From: Hygrophila difformis
Lineage: Eukaryota; Streptophyta; Magnoliopsida; Lamiales; Acanthaceae
DNA: 64,000 bases
Assembly (NCBI GenBank): GCA_030278955.1
Contig: JAOANR010000006.1
Span: 6,414,415 to 6,478,414, forward strand
Reading direction: 5' to 3'
Under the pieces are notes generated by a model. It worked only from the letters and a program-made list of their open reading frames with translations, had not been told where the DNA came from and made no database searches. Positions 13,244-24,975 of this stretch are shown here, one piece after another; the stretch's first letter is position 1, and every line of letters begins with the position of its first letter. The translations under genes were made by a program, and so were the position numbers.

Positions 13244-13727
13244 GCACACTTTCTCATTGATTCATATCCAAATAATGCATTATAACAAAAATGGAGAAGG
13301 TTTGATGATCAATGTACACCTGATGTGATTAACATGCTTCAGAGATGATATTTTGTGGCTCTTGGTAAGTCTCTATTGTCCCTTGTGCTAATGTTTCCAT
13401 GGTACCCCAGATGAGAAGGTTCCAACAGAGCTAAAAAAAGCTATCATGAAAGCTCGAATGGATAAGAAACTTACACAATCTCAACTTGCTCAGGTTGGTC
13501 TGTTCTTGGCTTGGCCTATGTTGTCTTGTGTAATATGCCATAGATACATGGTCTTACCCTTACTTAACCCTATGTGATTTTAATTATGATATGCTTGTCT
13601 TGTGTAGTTAATAAATGAGAAGCCTCAAGTGATCCAGGACTATGAATCTGGAAAAGCCATTCCTAATCAGCAGATTATTGCTAAGCTGGAGAGAGCTCTT
13701 GGTGCGAAACTGCGTGGAAAGAAATAA
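11973..13727 (+). CDS. MBF1: Multiprotein-bridging factor 1 (MBF1a/b type), copy 1
   Basis: Exons 11973-12105, 12871-12954, 13411-13493 and 13608-13727 give 139 residues from [18 protein letters not shown] to [12 protein letters not shown]. The N-terminal MBF1 domain covers about residues 1-75 and a Cro/CI-type helix-turn-helix covers about 84-138 ([27 protein letters not shown]). MBF1 is a transcriptional coactivator that bridges bZIP-type activators and TBP; plant MBF1a/b forms are broadly expressed. Length and residues match the short MBF1a/b group, not the heat-induced MBF1c. A second gene with identical exon lengths lies 2.6 kb downstream. The second intron contains a (CA)20 microsatellite at 13201-13240. 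Confidence 0.97.
13201..13240. repeat. (CA)20 microsatellite in MBF1 copy 1 intron 2
   Basis: An uninterrupted run of twenty CA dinucleotides. It is absent from the matching intron of MBF1 copy 2. Confidence 0.98.
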
Positions 13728-14614
13728 AGCGTCCATAGGCTCTAAAAATATGACGGGTGGCAACCTCTTTCACTTCCATTGCTCTTGAGTCAATAGAGGT
13801 TGCCTCTTGAACTCATGAATGTTCTTTTCTCTATGTTTCAGTTGGTCACCAGGGAACTGTGGTGGTGGTTTTTGCATTTCTTACGGGAAAGCATGGTAAA
13901 TGTGGTGCATTAGCTTGTCAATGGGTCAGCTATCGTCTTTGCCATTTACTTTGTTCTCCTGAGAGGAGGTTCCTTGAACAATTCACTCAGTGATATGTGT
14001 GACTGTTGGTGTCATGTGAATGGTTTGGTGGGTAAATTCATGTGCAGCTGGCAGATGCAGTTCCTAATTTCAAATCTGGACTTTCATTGCAAACGGCTGT
14101 GTTTCTCTTCAAAATGTTCCCCTCTGGTGAAGTAATTTTTTTTAAAAAAAAAAAATCATTGAACTCTCGTTGCCATCATCAAAAGGAATCCTGGTTAGTA
14201 AGTTAAAAGAACAATGCCCGTGGATTGGTCGCAATACACAGAACAGAAGTGGGCATAATTTGCCTGACTGGCGAGTGGCATGCATACATCCTCTCTTGAT
14301 GGAGTGATGTTGGGTTCTTAACGTTATGTTTTCCTTGCGCACATGAGGCATGTTGGGTTCTTAACATTATGTTTTCCCTGCGCGCATGAGGTGTAAGGGG
14401 ATAGAGAGCTAAACGATCTTTGCGATTTTAAAGACGGGGATCCAAATTTGGGTATGTTGGAGTCGGTAACTAGTTGCAAATTGCAATGATGCCACTGATG
14501 GCCATTCCACTGCTTCATAAAATTTGTTCTAAATTAGGATGAATGAACCAATTGTTTAACGTTGAAGGATGTGGTGCACCTGCTTCCCCTGTTCCCGGCA
14601 GTCTGCGGTGGACT
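13728..14614. other. 3' flank of MBF1 copy 1, with a small tandem repeat
   Basis: No coding sequence is seen. At about 14309-14392 a 42-bp unit beginning tgttgggttcttaac is repeated twice with few differences. Confidence 0.6.
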
Positions 14615-14724
14615 TAGGGATGACAATGGTCGGGTCTGGGTCGGTTCCGCCAAAACCTAAGACCCGACCTGGGGCTTGGGTTCCGTTCGATTCCGGATCT
14701 GACCCGGACCCATTGCCATCCTTA
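14615..14724. mobile_element. hAT-like palindromic MITE, copy 1
   Basis: A 110-bp near-palindrome from tagggatgacaatgg to ccattgccatcctta, closely matching the element at 14804-14914. Both are GC-rich (gggtcgggtctgggtcgg) in an AT-rich background. The flanking octamers ggtggact and ggctatct agree at only 4 of 8 positions, so no clean target duplication remains. Confidence 0.55.
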
Positions 14725-14803
14725 GGCTATCTCTATTCATAACTACCCAATCACTCAACCATCTCATTATTTAATTAATTTCTCTCTTCCACATCATCAA
14801 TAT

Positions 14804-14914
14804 TAGGGATGTCAATGGGTCGGGTCTGGGTCGGTTCCGCCAAGACCCAAGACCCGATCTAGGGCTCGGGTTCGGTTCGGTTCCGGGTCTGACCCGGACC
14901 CATTGCTATCCCTA
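14804..14914. mobile_element. hAT-like palindromic MITE, copy 2, with 8-bp TSD
   Basis: A 111-bp near-palindrome running from tagggatgtcaatgggtc to ggacccattgctatccct plus a terminal a. It is flanked by a perfect 8-bp duplication, atcaatat, at 14796-14803 and 14915-14922. TA..TA ends and an 8-bp TSD point to the hAT superfamily. It is too small to code and would need a transposase in trans. Confidence 0.8.
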
Positions 14915-15708
14915 ATCAATATTCATCCCAACCCAACCATTCCAATTTTACCTACTTTATCAATAACCACCCAACCATCCAACCACAATATTATGTATAA
15001 TTATTTTAATTTTTATAACTATAAATTTTGTTGAAATATAAAAAATTAATATGTCAAAAATATAAATATTAGTGTTAAGGGCACTCTGCTTCCCGGCAGT
15101 CGCCGGTCGGCATGTGGTTTACATTACACGTTCTTCTCATAGATTCTGTTTGTATTGTATTGTGGTCTGTGGACCGGGAAATGGGAATGCCACCAACCAA
15201 CACCAACCTGCTATACCATTCCTCTTTGTTTTAGGATGTTCCTTGGTTTATGTTCTCTCCCAATCCCAAACAAACCCTTTATATTTGAAAGTCTTTTTTT
15301 TTTTTTATTTGGGGATATTTTCATCCCCTAAAATTCCATTTCCATTTTTTTTTTGCGGTACAAATTCCATTTCCATTTTATTTCATGGATCAATTATTTT
15401 AATTAATTTATTGAGTTACGAATAAATAAATAAGGAGAACATCAGAACCCATATGTATAGTAAAATTTGAAACGAAAGATTCGGTATCGAAAAATGAGAA
15501 CTGAACGGGTACCATTTCTTTTGAAGAAAAATGTCTTGAGTACTTGAGTGTATGTATTTTTTTTTGGAGGAGCCATTGAAGGCCTGGAAAGGGGTGGTGG
15601 GAGCTGAGTGTATGTATTTGAAAATACAGTTAAGAACGGTGAATGTCGGCCTTTTAGTTTTTACTACTACTTTTTACAATTACATTCACAATAAAAAAAT
15701 GATAATTA

Positions 15709-15874
15709 CTCCCTCCGTCCCACCCCAAGTGTCCTGTTACTGTTGGGCACGGGAATTAAGATAGAGTTGGTTTGTGAGTATATGGTGGGGTCCACATAGT
15801 TGTTGAAGGGGAAAATTATTTCTATTCAAAAATAGTAAGTAAGACATTTGGAATGGAACGGACTAGGGAGGGAG
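15709..15874. mobile_element. Stowaway-like MITE
   Basis: About 166 bp bounded by ctccctccgtccc and its inverted form ...gggagggag, with TA on both sides. The interior differs from the common family core seen elsewhere in the window. Confidence 0.75.
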
Positions 15875-15885
15875 TATAATTTATA

Positions 15886-16144
15886 CTACCTCCGTTCTTT
15901 TTTATTTGCACGTTTTGACTTTTGTCACTGTTCATTGAGTAGCTTTGACTCGACTTTTTAATACAATTATATAAGATAAAATATAGTCAAGTGAGATCTT
16001 GTTAGATTCGTCTAATCGCATAGATTTAGAATATTAAATTTTCATAATGTTTACCTGTATGGAATTTGAGTTATTACGGATTAAAAATGTGTATTGGATT
16101 GCGTGAAATGTGGGTATGTTGCATTTATTTAGGAACGGAGGAAG
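15886..16144. mobile_element. Stowaway-like MITE, main family
   Basis: About 259 bp with ends ctacctccgttc and gaacggaggaag, flanked by TA. It carries the family core agtcaagtgagatcttgtta followed by gattcgtctaatcgcatag. It lies just upstream of MBF1 copy 2. Confidence 0.8.
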
Positions 16145-16303
16145 TACTTCCCAAGCCTGCGCCCGTGTAAGTTTTTACAGAGTCGTACTATAATCATCCT
16201 TTTGGCGTCTGATCCAAGCTACCATACGTCTGAACCCTCATAATATACCACCATCTTTCACGCTCACTTTACACCCTGCAGCCGACCAACACATCCTGAA
16301 AAA

Positions 16304-17830
16304 ATGGCTGGAATTAGTCAGGATTGGGAGCCCGTCGTAATCCGAAAGAAGGCCCCTACCGCCGCCGCCCGAAAGGATGAAAAGGCCGTCAACGCAGCGC
16401 GCCGCGCCGGAGCCGATATCGAAACCGTCAAAAAATGTGCGTTTCTGCAATTGTATCTGTTATTCTATTCGATTTCTTTCCTTACATATTTCCATATGCC
16501 TCAATTTTTCGCCATTTTGTTTTCGCATCAATTTTCATTTTCTAGGGTTTAAACGCGGTGTTTTTTTTTTTTTTTTTTGGTGCATATCTCTTTCTTGCAT
16601 ACAATTTTTCGGGCTTTTGGTGAATCTGTATTGGGGTTTGTTTTTCTTCTTATTTTCCTTGGATTTATCGACTGTAGTCGTTTCGTCGCCGGTAATTTAT
16701 ACTCCCTCCGCCATCCATTAAATTAGGCTTTATTTTTTGTTGCTGCTGTTGATCAACTTTGATATGGAGTATTTAATGAATATGTATATCAGTTCTCTGT
16801 GAATTTGGTACTCGATAATTAATACACACACACGGTTCAAGAAAAGTAGAGAAAAAAAGGCCCATTCAAGTTTCATCCGTAGCGTATAAGTAGTGTCTTG
16901 AAGTTGAAATTCTTTGGCCATATCAGGTTTTTTCGTTGCTGTGACGGTATTCGAATATGGTTGAAATGGGCTCTGCAAATGGGATTTTGGGTAAAACTTA
17001 TAAGAGTAGGATTCTTAATCAATGGTACAGTTCTGAAGTGAGTTTAACACTAAATCTTGTTTTGCTTGAACAATCATTGGATTCTATCCTGGCTGAATTG
17101 CAAGCTTGTAATTTCCGCCTTTCACACTTCAATTTTTTCTGAGATTTCTGAGATTTGGTGCAGTTAACGCGGGATCAAACAAGGCTGCTTCAAGTGGTAC
17201 CTCACTAAACACCAAGAAGCTTGACGAAGACACTGAAAATCTTGCCCGTAAGTTACTATACTTGCATGGATTTTGATAATTCATCAGGATGGAAATTACC
17301 ACAAATCTTTTTAGTTTTTCTTTGTTGAAAGAGTTCTCCATCTCGGGGCCGACTGCTGAGTTTGGTTCAGGCAACAAAACAATGAGCCATTTTTGACAAT
17401 GGCAAGTTGTAGTAGCTTAGACTTTCTGAGAACCGTAATTGGGCTATTCAATGCTTTGGTTATATTTTGTTGCTCTTGGTGAGTCTGTCATTTCCCCTTG
17501 TGCTAATGTTTCATTGGTACCCCAGATGAGAAGGTTCCCAGTGAGTTAAAGAAAGCTATCATGAAAGCTCGAATGGATAAGAAACTTACACAATCTCAAC
17601 TTGCTCAGGTCTTTCTGCTCTTGATTTTTCCCTGATGACTTGTACAACATGCCAGAGATACTTGATCTTATTCCTAGTGATTTTAATTATGTTAAGCTTG
17701 TATTGTGCAGTTGATAAACGAGAAGCCTCAAGTGATCCAGGACTATGAATCCGGAAAAGCCATTCCTAATCAGCAGATTATTGCTAAATTAGAGAGAGCA
17801 CTTGGTGCAAAACTGCGTGGAAAGAAATAA
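16304..17830 (+). CDS. MBF1: Multiprotein-bridging factor 1 (MBF1a/b type), copy 2
   Basis: Exons 16304-16436, 17164-17247, 17526-17608 and 17711-17830 have exactly the same lengths (133, 84, 83, 120 nt) and phases as copy 1 and code 139 residues. Visible differences are conservative: PTAAARKDE for [17 protein letters not shown] for RRSGAEIE and KVPSELKK for KVPTELKK. The MBF1 domain and the helix-turn-helix are intact. Intron 1 starts alike in both copies (tgtgcgttt) but has since diverged, and a run of about 20 T follows exon 1. Both copies look functional. The tandem arrangement implies local gene duplication followed by transposon accumulation in the spacer. Confidence 0.97.
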
Positions 17831-18778
17831 AAAGCAGCGGAGTAACCAAATATGAGGGACAGTGACCACTTTGCTCTCGCTTCGATTGCACTTTTGAGTC
17901 CAAATATGTTGGTGGTTGCTTGCATAAATGAACGTTATATATTCTCTATGTTTCCTATGGTCACCTAGAGGTTCCTTGAACAATTTCACTCAGTTGTATT
18001 TGCACTCTATAATATATGCGTTCGTGTCTATCATTTGTCTTGTGTGTTAGATTGTTGGAAATTCATGCACGGCTGCATTTGCCAATTTTAAGTTGCACTC
18101 GGTTCTGTTACTTCTCAAACCTCCTCGAGGAAGGTAAAGTAACCTTCCAAGTGTTGATTTTAAAAGTTAATTGAACTAGTATTTATCATTTAAAACGATG
18201 TCCATAGGATCTCTGGTTGGATTTCCTGACCTTTTTATTTTATTTATAAGATTTACACCCTCAATTTGCAAGTTGTTGGCTAAAGACCAAGAGACCACCG
18301 AATGTGACAAAGTCTAGACAAATGAGTGATAATGAACAAGCCCATGATCAATCCTGCGACTGGGACAGCTAAATTGTCCTTCCATTCAGAATACGGCTGT
18401 CTTGATTTTGATACTCTGGTCTGATGTACAGTTTAGTATCCATTGTGATTAGTGGGAGAAACTACAGACCGAGCAATACACCATTCAAATGTCCAAGGTC
18501 GTGCACGCAAATCTCCAACACAACTATTAAAAGAAAGCCTAACTAAATAAATACGTAGTATTAGTTGTAGTAATAAACAAGAATCTTGATAAATAGTATA
18601 GTTGTAGTAAGAGACAAGCCTAACTTATTAACAAGTGTAAATCCGACATTGGCATTTGATCCATTTCCCCTGAATACTTTACAATTTTGACAAAGAATGA
18701 GAGTAATACTAACAGGAATTGTAGTAGGAGAGAATTTGCATGCCTGCACTTTGTTGAGACTTATGTACACCAGAAATT
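17831..18778. other. 3' flanks of MBF1 copy 2 and the FYVE gene
   Basis: Two genes converge here. The interval is AT-rich with no further exon or recognisable mobile element. Confidence 0.6.
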
Positions 18779-21700
18779 TTAGCAGGTCAACAATCTATTA
18801 TTATTATCTTTGCGTTTTTCTCCATGTCTCTCGTACAATTCTGATAATGTCTGGTACAAAGCAGCTGCTGCAGGTGGCCTTGGTGTCGAACCAAGAAGGA
18901 TATCTGTGGCGGAAATTGCTGGATCACCATAAAACCTACAATTCTCTTGTGTTCGTGTCTTCACTATGTTTCCTTCAAGAGAGCAACCAACAAATGCACC
19001 TGCATATTATTTGAATCATCATACCAATCAGCTTCATTTTTCCTAATTAGTCCAGTCATGCTTAAAATTGCAAGGGTTCAGCTAAAGCTAATCCAGAGAA
19101 CAATACTATGTAGTAGTAGTATGTGATGATATAGAGGGAAAACATGATATTCAGCCATGAAGTGCATTAATGATTTCCTCTGGAAATTCATTACATGAAA
19201 AATATAAAATATAAAATAAAAGACCAAGAAAACCAGAAATCTTTTTCTTAAACCAATCAGCAAAATACAATGATTGAAAATCTGATGATGTAGATCAAGT
19301 AATTTCCAACTATTGCTTCACCAAAAAAAAAAAAGTAATTTGCAACTATTTCTTTCAACGGCCTCGGCTCCACCAAAAAAAACTATTTCTATGGAACTAC
19401 AACGAGGCAAATGCCAAGAGAATTAATACCATCATCATTTTTTAAGAAATTTTTTTTCAGCAGACAAGCAGAAAGAAGTATGTATTGTGGTTCAAGTAGA
19501 TGCAGCAAGTACATTAGTTTGGGTTTGACAAGGCTGGCAGCAAATACATCAACTTCCTAGCCACTTGAATTTATAAAGCAGGTATTTGAGTTTTGAGAAA
19601 AATGTATCATTGTAGAATAACAATATGCCTGGATCAACAGACACGGAAAGTACCTTTACTGCAACTGTATGTATAGCAAGCAGCATAGCCACCATCACCA
19701 GCTCGTACATCAGCCCCTGCTGTCCTTCCAAGAATGCCGAGTGTTGCACTTAAACCCGCTCCTACTGATAAATGTGCATTCCCACTGAATGTCTGGATAG
19801 CAGACATTGTTCCCAAAACGATAATGAAATCCGTCACCTCCCCACCACACTGTCAAACCAAAAAGTACTTTAAGGATAACTTTAATTTAGATAGAAGGGT
19901 ACAGGTTCGGATACTTTCAGAGATAAGAGAGAATGTGTTCATTACAGAAGAGAGCAAATGTCACAAATCCAAATACCAAAAAAACATTGAGTAATATGCA
20001 TAAAATATTTCTTCCACATGCTTGGTTGAGATTTATGATATGTAAGAATACAAATATGAACAGTATAATACTCATGAATATTTTTGGTCCACTCAGCACC
20101 AAAAAAGAAGTGGGGCGGGCAGGATTTCAATCATTCACTCACCTGAGCTCCCCAACCGATGCCAAAAGTTGCTATGGCGGAAGGCGGAGACCAAGATCCA
20201 TCTTCTCTACGGGCAACCACTATCCCTGTCCCAATATTGTAGGTGACCATCAACCCTAACTTTGCAACAGTTACAATTGCAAAGCCCTTAGCTTGCTTAA
20301 GGATTGCAGCTGGTATAGACTTTTCGGGCTTTATCCATCCAACCTACATGATTTATTTAGATGTCAACTGCATGCAAAATCAACTCCAATATACTCCCTC
20401 CGTTTTCCATTGAGTGACCCTTTTTCCTTTATTGAATATTTGGATGTAAGTGTCTTATTTCTATATTTGGTAAAACAAAGTGAGTGAAAAAGTAGAAGAG
20501 AGAAAGGAGCTGAAGGAAAGTAGGACGAGGGAGGAGATTTGAAAGGAGGGAACTTATTACTGAGGCAGGTGGTAATACATTATACAATTAATCTCAACCA
20601 CTTAACTTTTTAGTTATCATTTTTATCATGGTATGATGTCCCACGATAGCGCTTGGTCCCCACACATTTATAATCCAACAGAGCTACAGAGCTACTGAAG
20701 GATAGACAAGATGTGAGGGTAATATGTATTTAAAGCCAAGTGAAAAAGAAGTTTTGGCAATTAGTGGATTTTGTGATCGAATGCCATTAGACAAAATTGC
20801 TCAATATGAAAGCTAGTTGCTAATCATAAAGTAGGTGAACTTCTATTCGAAAAAAAAAAAAGAAAGATAAATGTAAGAAACAATACCTTATTATAACCTT
20901 TAATAGTGTTTGTTGCCTTGTAAATTTCGTATTCCATCGATTGGCTCCATGGGAAATTAAGCCAGGATCTCAGAGTACTTAAATCAGTAAGATCATGGGT
21001 TGGACATTGTGCAGCATGACTAACTTGGTTCATCAAGTATGCCTGCACACACTCTAGCCGCACACAACATACATCACATACTCTCTGAGGATCAGCTGTT
21101 CGAAACTTTGAAGGCATCAAGCTTCGTCCCTTTGAGCAACTACTGCAGAAAATTCCCCCACAAAATCTACAGTGGTGTCTCGAACACATGATAGGATGAA
21201 AACGAACATTGCACAGCATGCAAACAGAAGAAGAACTATCAGGCAACCATCTAGGGGGTTCAGTTTCAAGGATGTCCCTCATTTTGCCAAAGTTAGCATC
21301 TGTCAGAGTTTGGGCCATTTCTTTCCAAGCTTGCTCTAGGTCACTTCTCATCCATGATACAGTATACCCATTAAAATCACCAGAAGTAACGGCTGTAATT
21401 TTTCCTCTGGCTGCAAGTAGCATGTCAAGAGCTACATCCCACATGGTCATTTCTTTATCTTCCCCAATACATTCATTCCATCCTAGGTCACCATCAGGCA
21501 AGTAGCCTCCATTTGAATAGAAACCCTTATTCCATTCTAAATGATCAGATTTTGTCAATGGTGGAATAGAGACGGGTATCCAAACACCAGTTTCTTCAGA
21601 ATGTGGTGTGCCATAGTAAAAGTATTTATCATGCCCTTCATTATCAGCCTCTAAATCTTTGCCTTGCACATCATTCACCAATGTTAGCCCCAACTTGTCA

Positions 21701-22800
21701 TCACCCTTGAGTGGGTGCTCCATGCACTTACACATGCCATTATGTGCTGATTCTTGATTAGCAAATTCCCGATTACGGTCTAGCACATTTTGTTGGACAC
21801 CATCACAAACCTGAGATTCAGAATTGCTTCTAAAAATGATTATACAAAACAGAAAAGGAACACCACTTTCTTGTATTTTCTTATTAATTTAGAGAAATGT
21901 AGAAGTGTATCAGCTCCTACCAATGTTGGAAACCATCCAAATAAAGTTAGGGTGCTCAACAGTCAACACAATGATAGTAATAATACAAGTACAGTCATGT
22001 TTCAATGCTGATGACATATATACTCCATACAGCTATTACAGCTTTTAGACACGTGGCTATGAAAGCTTCAACCCAAAAATTATTATGAATGAACCCAAAA
22101 TTCCTAATAGAGAAACAGGAACCAAGATAACATAATTTCTTCAAGATCCAGGCTTCTTAACTTTTCTAAAATCCTAACCACCAATTGTTCATTTTTTTTC
22201 ACCTTGCAAATGCTTTTCTCAGATCTTAGCATGTGTTTGTTTCCCTTGCATACAACCTCCTGTACCCAATTAAAAAATTAAAAAGCTAACACCTAGGCGA
22301 GAACTGCAAGTCTGCAACACATACGACGCATTCAGCCTGATAATCATCATATTAGTATTGAAAGGAAGCCATGTAAATATTGAGCATTTTATCTCCTTAA
22401 CCAACTCTACATCGCTACTACATTTCAAATAAGCAATCCCCAAATTCACTTTTGGGATTTATTCCATAATTAAGAAAAAATGCTCATATATCTTCAATAA
22501 CAAAACAACAATTCAGAATTCCAAAATATCACAGAACAAACGCAATCGAATCGAAGTCACAGATAGAGTCCTAGTATCATTTAACGTATTCATTTGTCTT
22601 TCGAAATGACCCCTCAAATTCGACTAACAATTCAAAGCAACGAAATCAAGCATATGGGCTAAGAATTGGGAATAAGTAGTTTCTTTCCGAATTCAAGAGC
22701 GTACCCTTGGCGAGCAAAGTTGGGGTTGATAGTCGTGTAATTGAATTTTGGGGTATTGCAATTTTGGTTGGACAGCGATGTTATTGGGTTCCTCCGCCAT
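18779..22800 (-). CDS. FYVE zinc finger + SYLF (Ysc84-type) domain protein
   Basis: Exons 22705-22800, 20887-21810, 20143-20343, 19654-19849 and 18779-18999 give 545 residues. A mostly polar N-terminal half is followed by a FYVE finger at about 220-285 with all three signatures: WLPD, RHHCRFCGGIFC and QRVCDVC, plus the paired cysteines for two zinc ions. FYVE fingers bind PtdIns3P on endosomes. From about 340 the protein reads VGWIKPEKSIPAAILKQAKG, GWGAQ, DFIIVLGTMSAIQTF and GRTAGADVRAGDGG, a SYLF (DUF500/Ysc84) lipid- and actin-binding domain. Arabidopsis At1g29800 and At3g43230 share this architecture, and an endosomal membrane role is inferred. The start is the ATG at 22798-22800, with a 32-codon first exon. 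The MITE fragment at 20394-20534 lies in intron 2. Confidence 0.93.
20394..20534. mobile_element. Degraded Stowaway-like MITE in an intron
   Basis: It starts with ctccctccgttttccattga after TA and ends near acgagggagga. The right TA is missing. It sits in an intron of the FYVE-SYLF gene. Confidence 0.5.
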
Positions 22801-22909
22801 GATCAAAGCATCTCCAGGCTAGGGTTTTTCAGACGGGGAGGTTAAACAAGACGGGACTCGGGAGCCTGGAGATGAGGGGAAGCCCAACCCGATCGCACAA
22901 CTAATTTTG

Positions 22910-22931
22910 TTTATTATTATTATTATTATTA

Positions 22932-22963
<32 letters not shown>

Positions 22964-22964
22964 T
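22910..22964. repeat. (TTA)n microsatellite
   Basis: About 18 TTA repeats with a single interruption, just upstream of the FYVE-SYLF gene. Confidence 0.95.
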
Positions 22965-23007
22965 AACAGCCAGTTAGGCTAAAAACAAAAAAAACAGCCA
23001 ATTAGGA

Positions 23008-24260
23008 GTAAGGGTGATATCGAGTCCAGTCGAGCTTGAATATCATGGTACTTGAACTTGAGCTTGACAACATATATTCGAGTTCGAGCTCGAGCTCGAG
23101 TATCATCAAGTCGAGTTCGATCTAGAGTATCATCGAGTTCGAGTTTAAGTTCGAGTAGTTGGCGTGTTCTTTTTTTGCTAAGCTCGAGCTTGAATTTGTA
23201 GCTTAAGTATGAATTTATTTTATTTTTCTTAACATTTGATTTAGATTTTTTAACCATAGCCTAAAAGACACAATTTAATTTGATACTTAAATATTGTGTT
23301 GATTATCGTACAACTAAAGATATAACTAAAATTCTTTAAAAATATATTTAAATTTTTTAGAATGATATTTTTCCTTGTTTAAATATTTTAAAGATTACTA
23401 CGAACCCACCCAGCACGAGACGAGACGAGACTGAAAATTCACAGAATGACTATTTTTCCTTGTTTAGATATTTTAGAGGAAGTAAATTCTAAAAGTTCGA
23501 TATTTAAAAACTACAAGACGAGACGAATCTAACAAGATCTCACTTGGCTATATTTTAACTTATATAACCATGATAAAATTTTAAGTCAAAGTATATGAGT
23601 GAACAGTAGCAAAATGTCAAATGTAGCTAACAAAAAAACGGAGGAAGTATATTTTTTCTAATAGAAAATAGAGTGGTGAGGGAAAGTATGAAACGGCACA
23701 TGGCGAAAGGCTCTCGCGCACCCAACCCTTGTTCATTAATTCTTGCACTTGGCGTTGTACTTCTTTTGTCTCTTCCGGTGTCATCCGATAGGCAGGCCTG
23801 TTCGGAATGGAAGCTCCTGGCACGAAGTCAATTCGATGCTCGATTCCTCGTAGAGGCGGTAGGCCTGATGGAACTTCTTCCGGAAAGACATCAACATTTT
23901 TCTCTAACATCCTGGAAAATTCAGCAGGAATATTAGGTGCAGCAGTGCATGTTCTGTAAGAACTGTCAATGGGTTTAGAAAAGGTAAGGAAACAGTAACC
24001 TTTCGAATTAGGCTCGCAGAGGGTCCGATCGAAATCAATCCTTGTCATCAGAAGACAGGGATTCGCAGACGGCTCTTGAATACAGACAACTTTGGCTTTA
24101 CCTTTCCTTTCCTCCTTTTCCTTGTTAATGGTGTTATCGAGTCGAGTCGAGCTCAAATACTCGAGTCGAGCTTGACTTGATGCGAGCTCGAGCTGGAGTC
24201 AAGTAGCAATAGTCGAGTACGAGTCGAGTCCGGAGTCGAGTACGAGTAGCACTATTCGTT
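23008..24260. mobile_element. Nested TE remnants: two cgag-rich DNA-element ends around a Ty3/gypsy piece
   Basis: Two similar stretches rich in gagctcgag lie at 23008-23200 and 24127-24255. Both begin ggtg(a/t)tatcgagtc, the terminal style of the element at 49196-49454. They are in direct, not inverted, orientation. Between them lie a Stowaway-like remnant ending at 23647 (acggaggaag then TA) and a gypsy pol fragment. No coherent element boundary can be drawn. Confidence 0.45.
23688..24130 (-). pseudogene. Ty3/gypsy retrotransposon pol fragment (protease/RT junction)
   Basis: The minus strand reads VDVFPEEVPSGLPPLRGIEH, then RIDFVPGASIPNRPAYRM, PEETKEVQRQVQELMNKG and WVRESLSPCAV. This is the start of a Ty3/gypsy reverse transcriptase and the linker before it. 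The sequence stops at the RT N-terminus and turns into unrelated DNA, with no YxDD box, RNase H or integrase and no LTR nearby. It is a short open relic, not an active element. Confidence 0.85.
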
Positions 24261-24378
24261 AATCACCTATAGTTAGGAGTTAGGAAGTTGGGACAAGGAG
24301 TTACCAAGTTAGGACATGGTGGTGAAAGTCCAGGTGAAGATTGAACTCATAATTTAAAGCTGGAAGTCAAAAAACTTA

Positions 24379-24834
24379 CTCCCTTCGTCCCGCGAAATGT
24401 GGCTACTTTCTTTTGGGCATGATAATTTATAATTTAGGTAGTGGGGTTTAGTAGTTAAATTAGTGTAGGCATTTTGGTTTAAGATTCTAATGAATTTTGA
24501 TACTGATTATGTACAATTAGAGAAAAATATTCAAGTATAATCTTATTAGAATCGTCTAATCGTGTAGTTTCATAATATATATTTTATACAATTTTTATTT
24601 GTACCAATTTTGAAATATTAAGAATTAAAGAAATGCTATGGACTTTGTGTAGAAAAGTTAAAGTGCATTGGAATTTGTGTAGAATAGTAAAAGTGAACAC
24701 TTTTAATGTGATTTGGGAATAATTAAAATTCTAATCAAACTTATATTATTTTAATATATCTAAAAAGGAAATTGGTCAAATTTCGTGGGACACCCAAAAA
24801 GGAATAGTGACCAAATTTCGTTGGACGGAGGGAG
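24379..24834. mobile_element. Stowaway-like MITE, long form (456 bp)
   Basis: TA-flanked, with extended inverted ends: ctcccttcgtcccgcgaaat at the left and, inverted, atttcgttggacggagggag at the right. A second inverted phrase (aaatttcgtgggac) lies inside the right end. The core retains ttattagaatcgtctaatcg. Confidence 0.75.
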
Positions 24835-24889
24835 TACCAAATAGCCTGATGGAATAATTGTTTTTAGAAAATGGTGGTATGGTGAATGC

Positions 24890-24975
24890 TACATAAATGA
24901 GAGGAAAATAGGTCGGGTGAAAATCGAACTCTTAAACTATAGCTTGGGAGATGAGGACTTAGAGTAAGTTTCCAT
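24890..24975 (-). repeat. SINE-like fragment
   Basis: On the minus strand, agttcgattttcacccgacc followed by ctctcatttatgtagc matches the B-box region of the SINE at 43697-43858. Fragments of the same kind lie at about 24315-24378 and 41395-41445. Confidence 0.45.

Noticed and set aside
15080..15112. Similarity of cttcccggcagtc here to gttcccggcagtc at 14591
   Set aside because: Too short to show a duplicated segment flanking the MITEs; the surrounding bases do not align.
22979..23257. 92-residue minus-strand frame with Arg/Leu/Asp repeats
   Set aside because: It is the gagctcgag repeat of a DNA-transposon end translated by chance.
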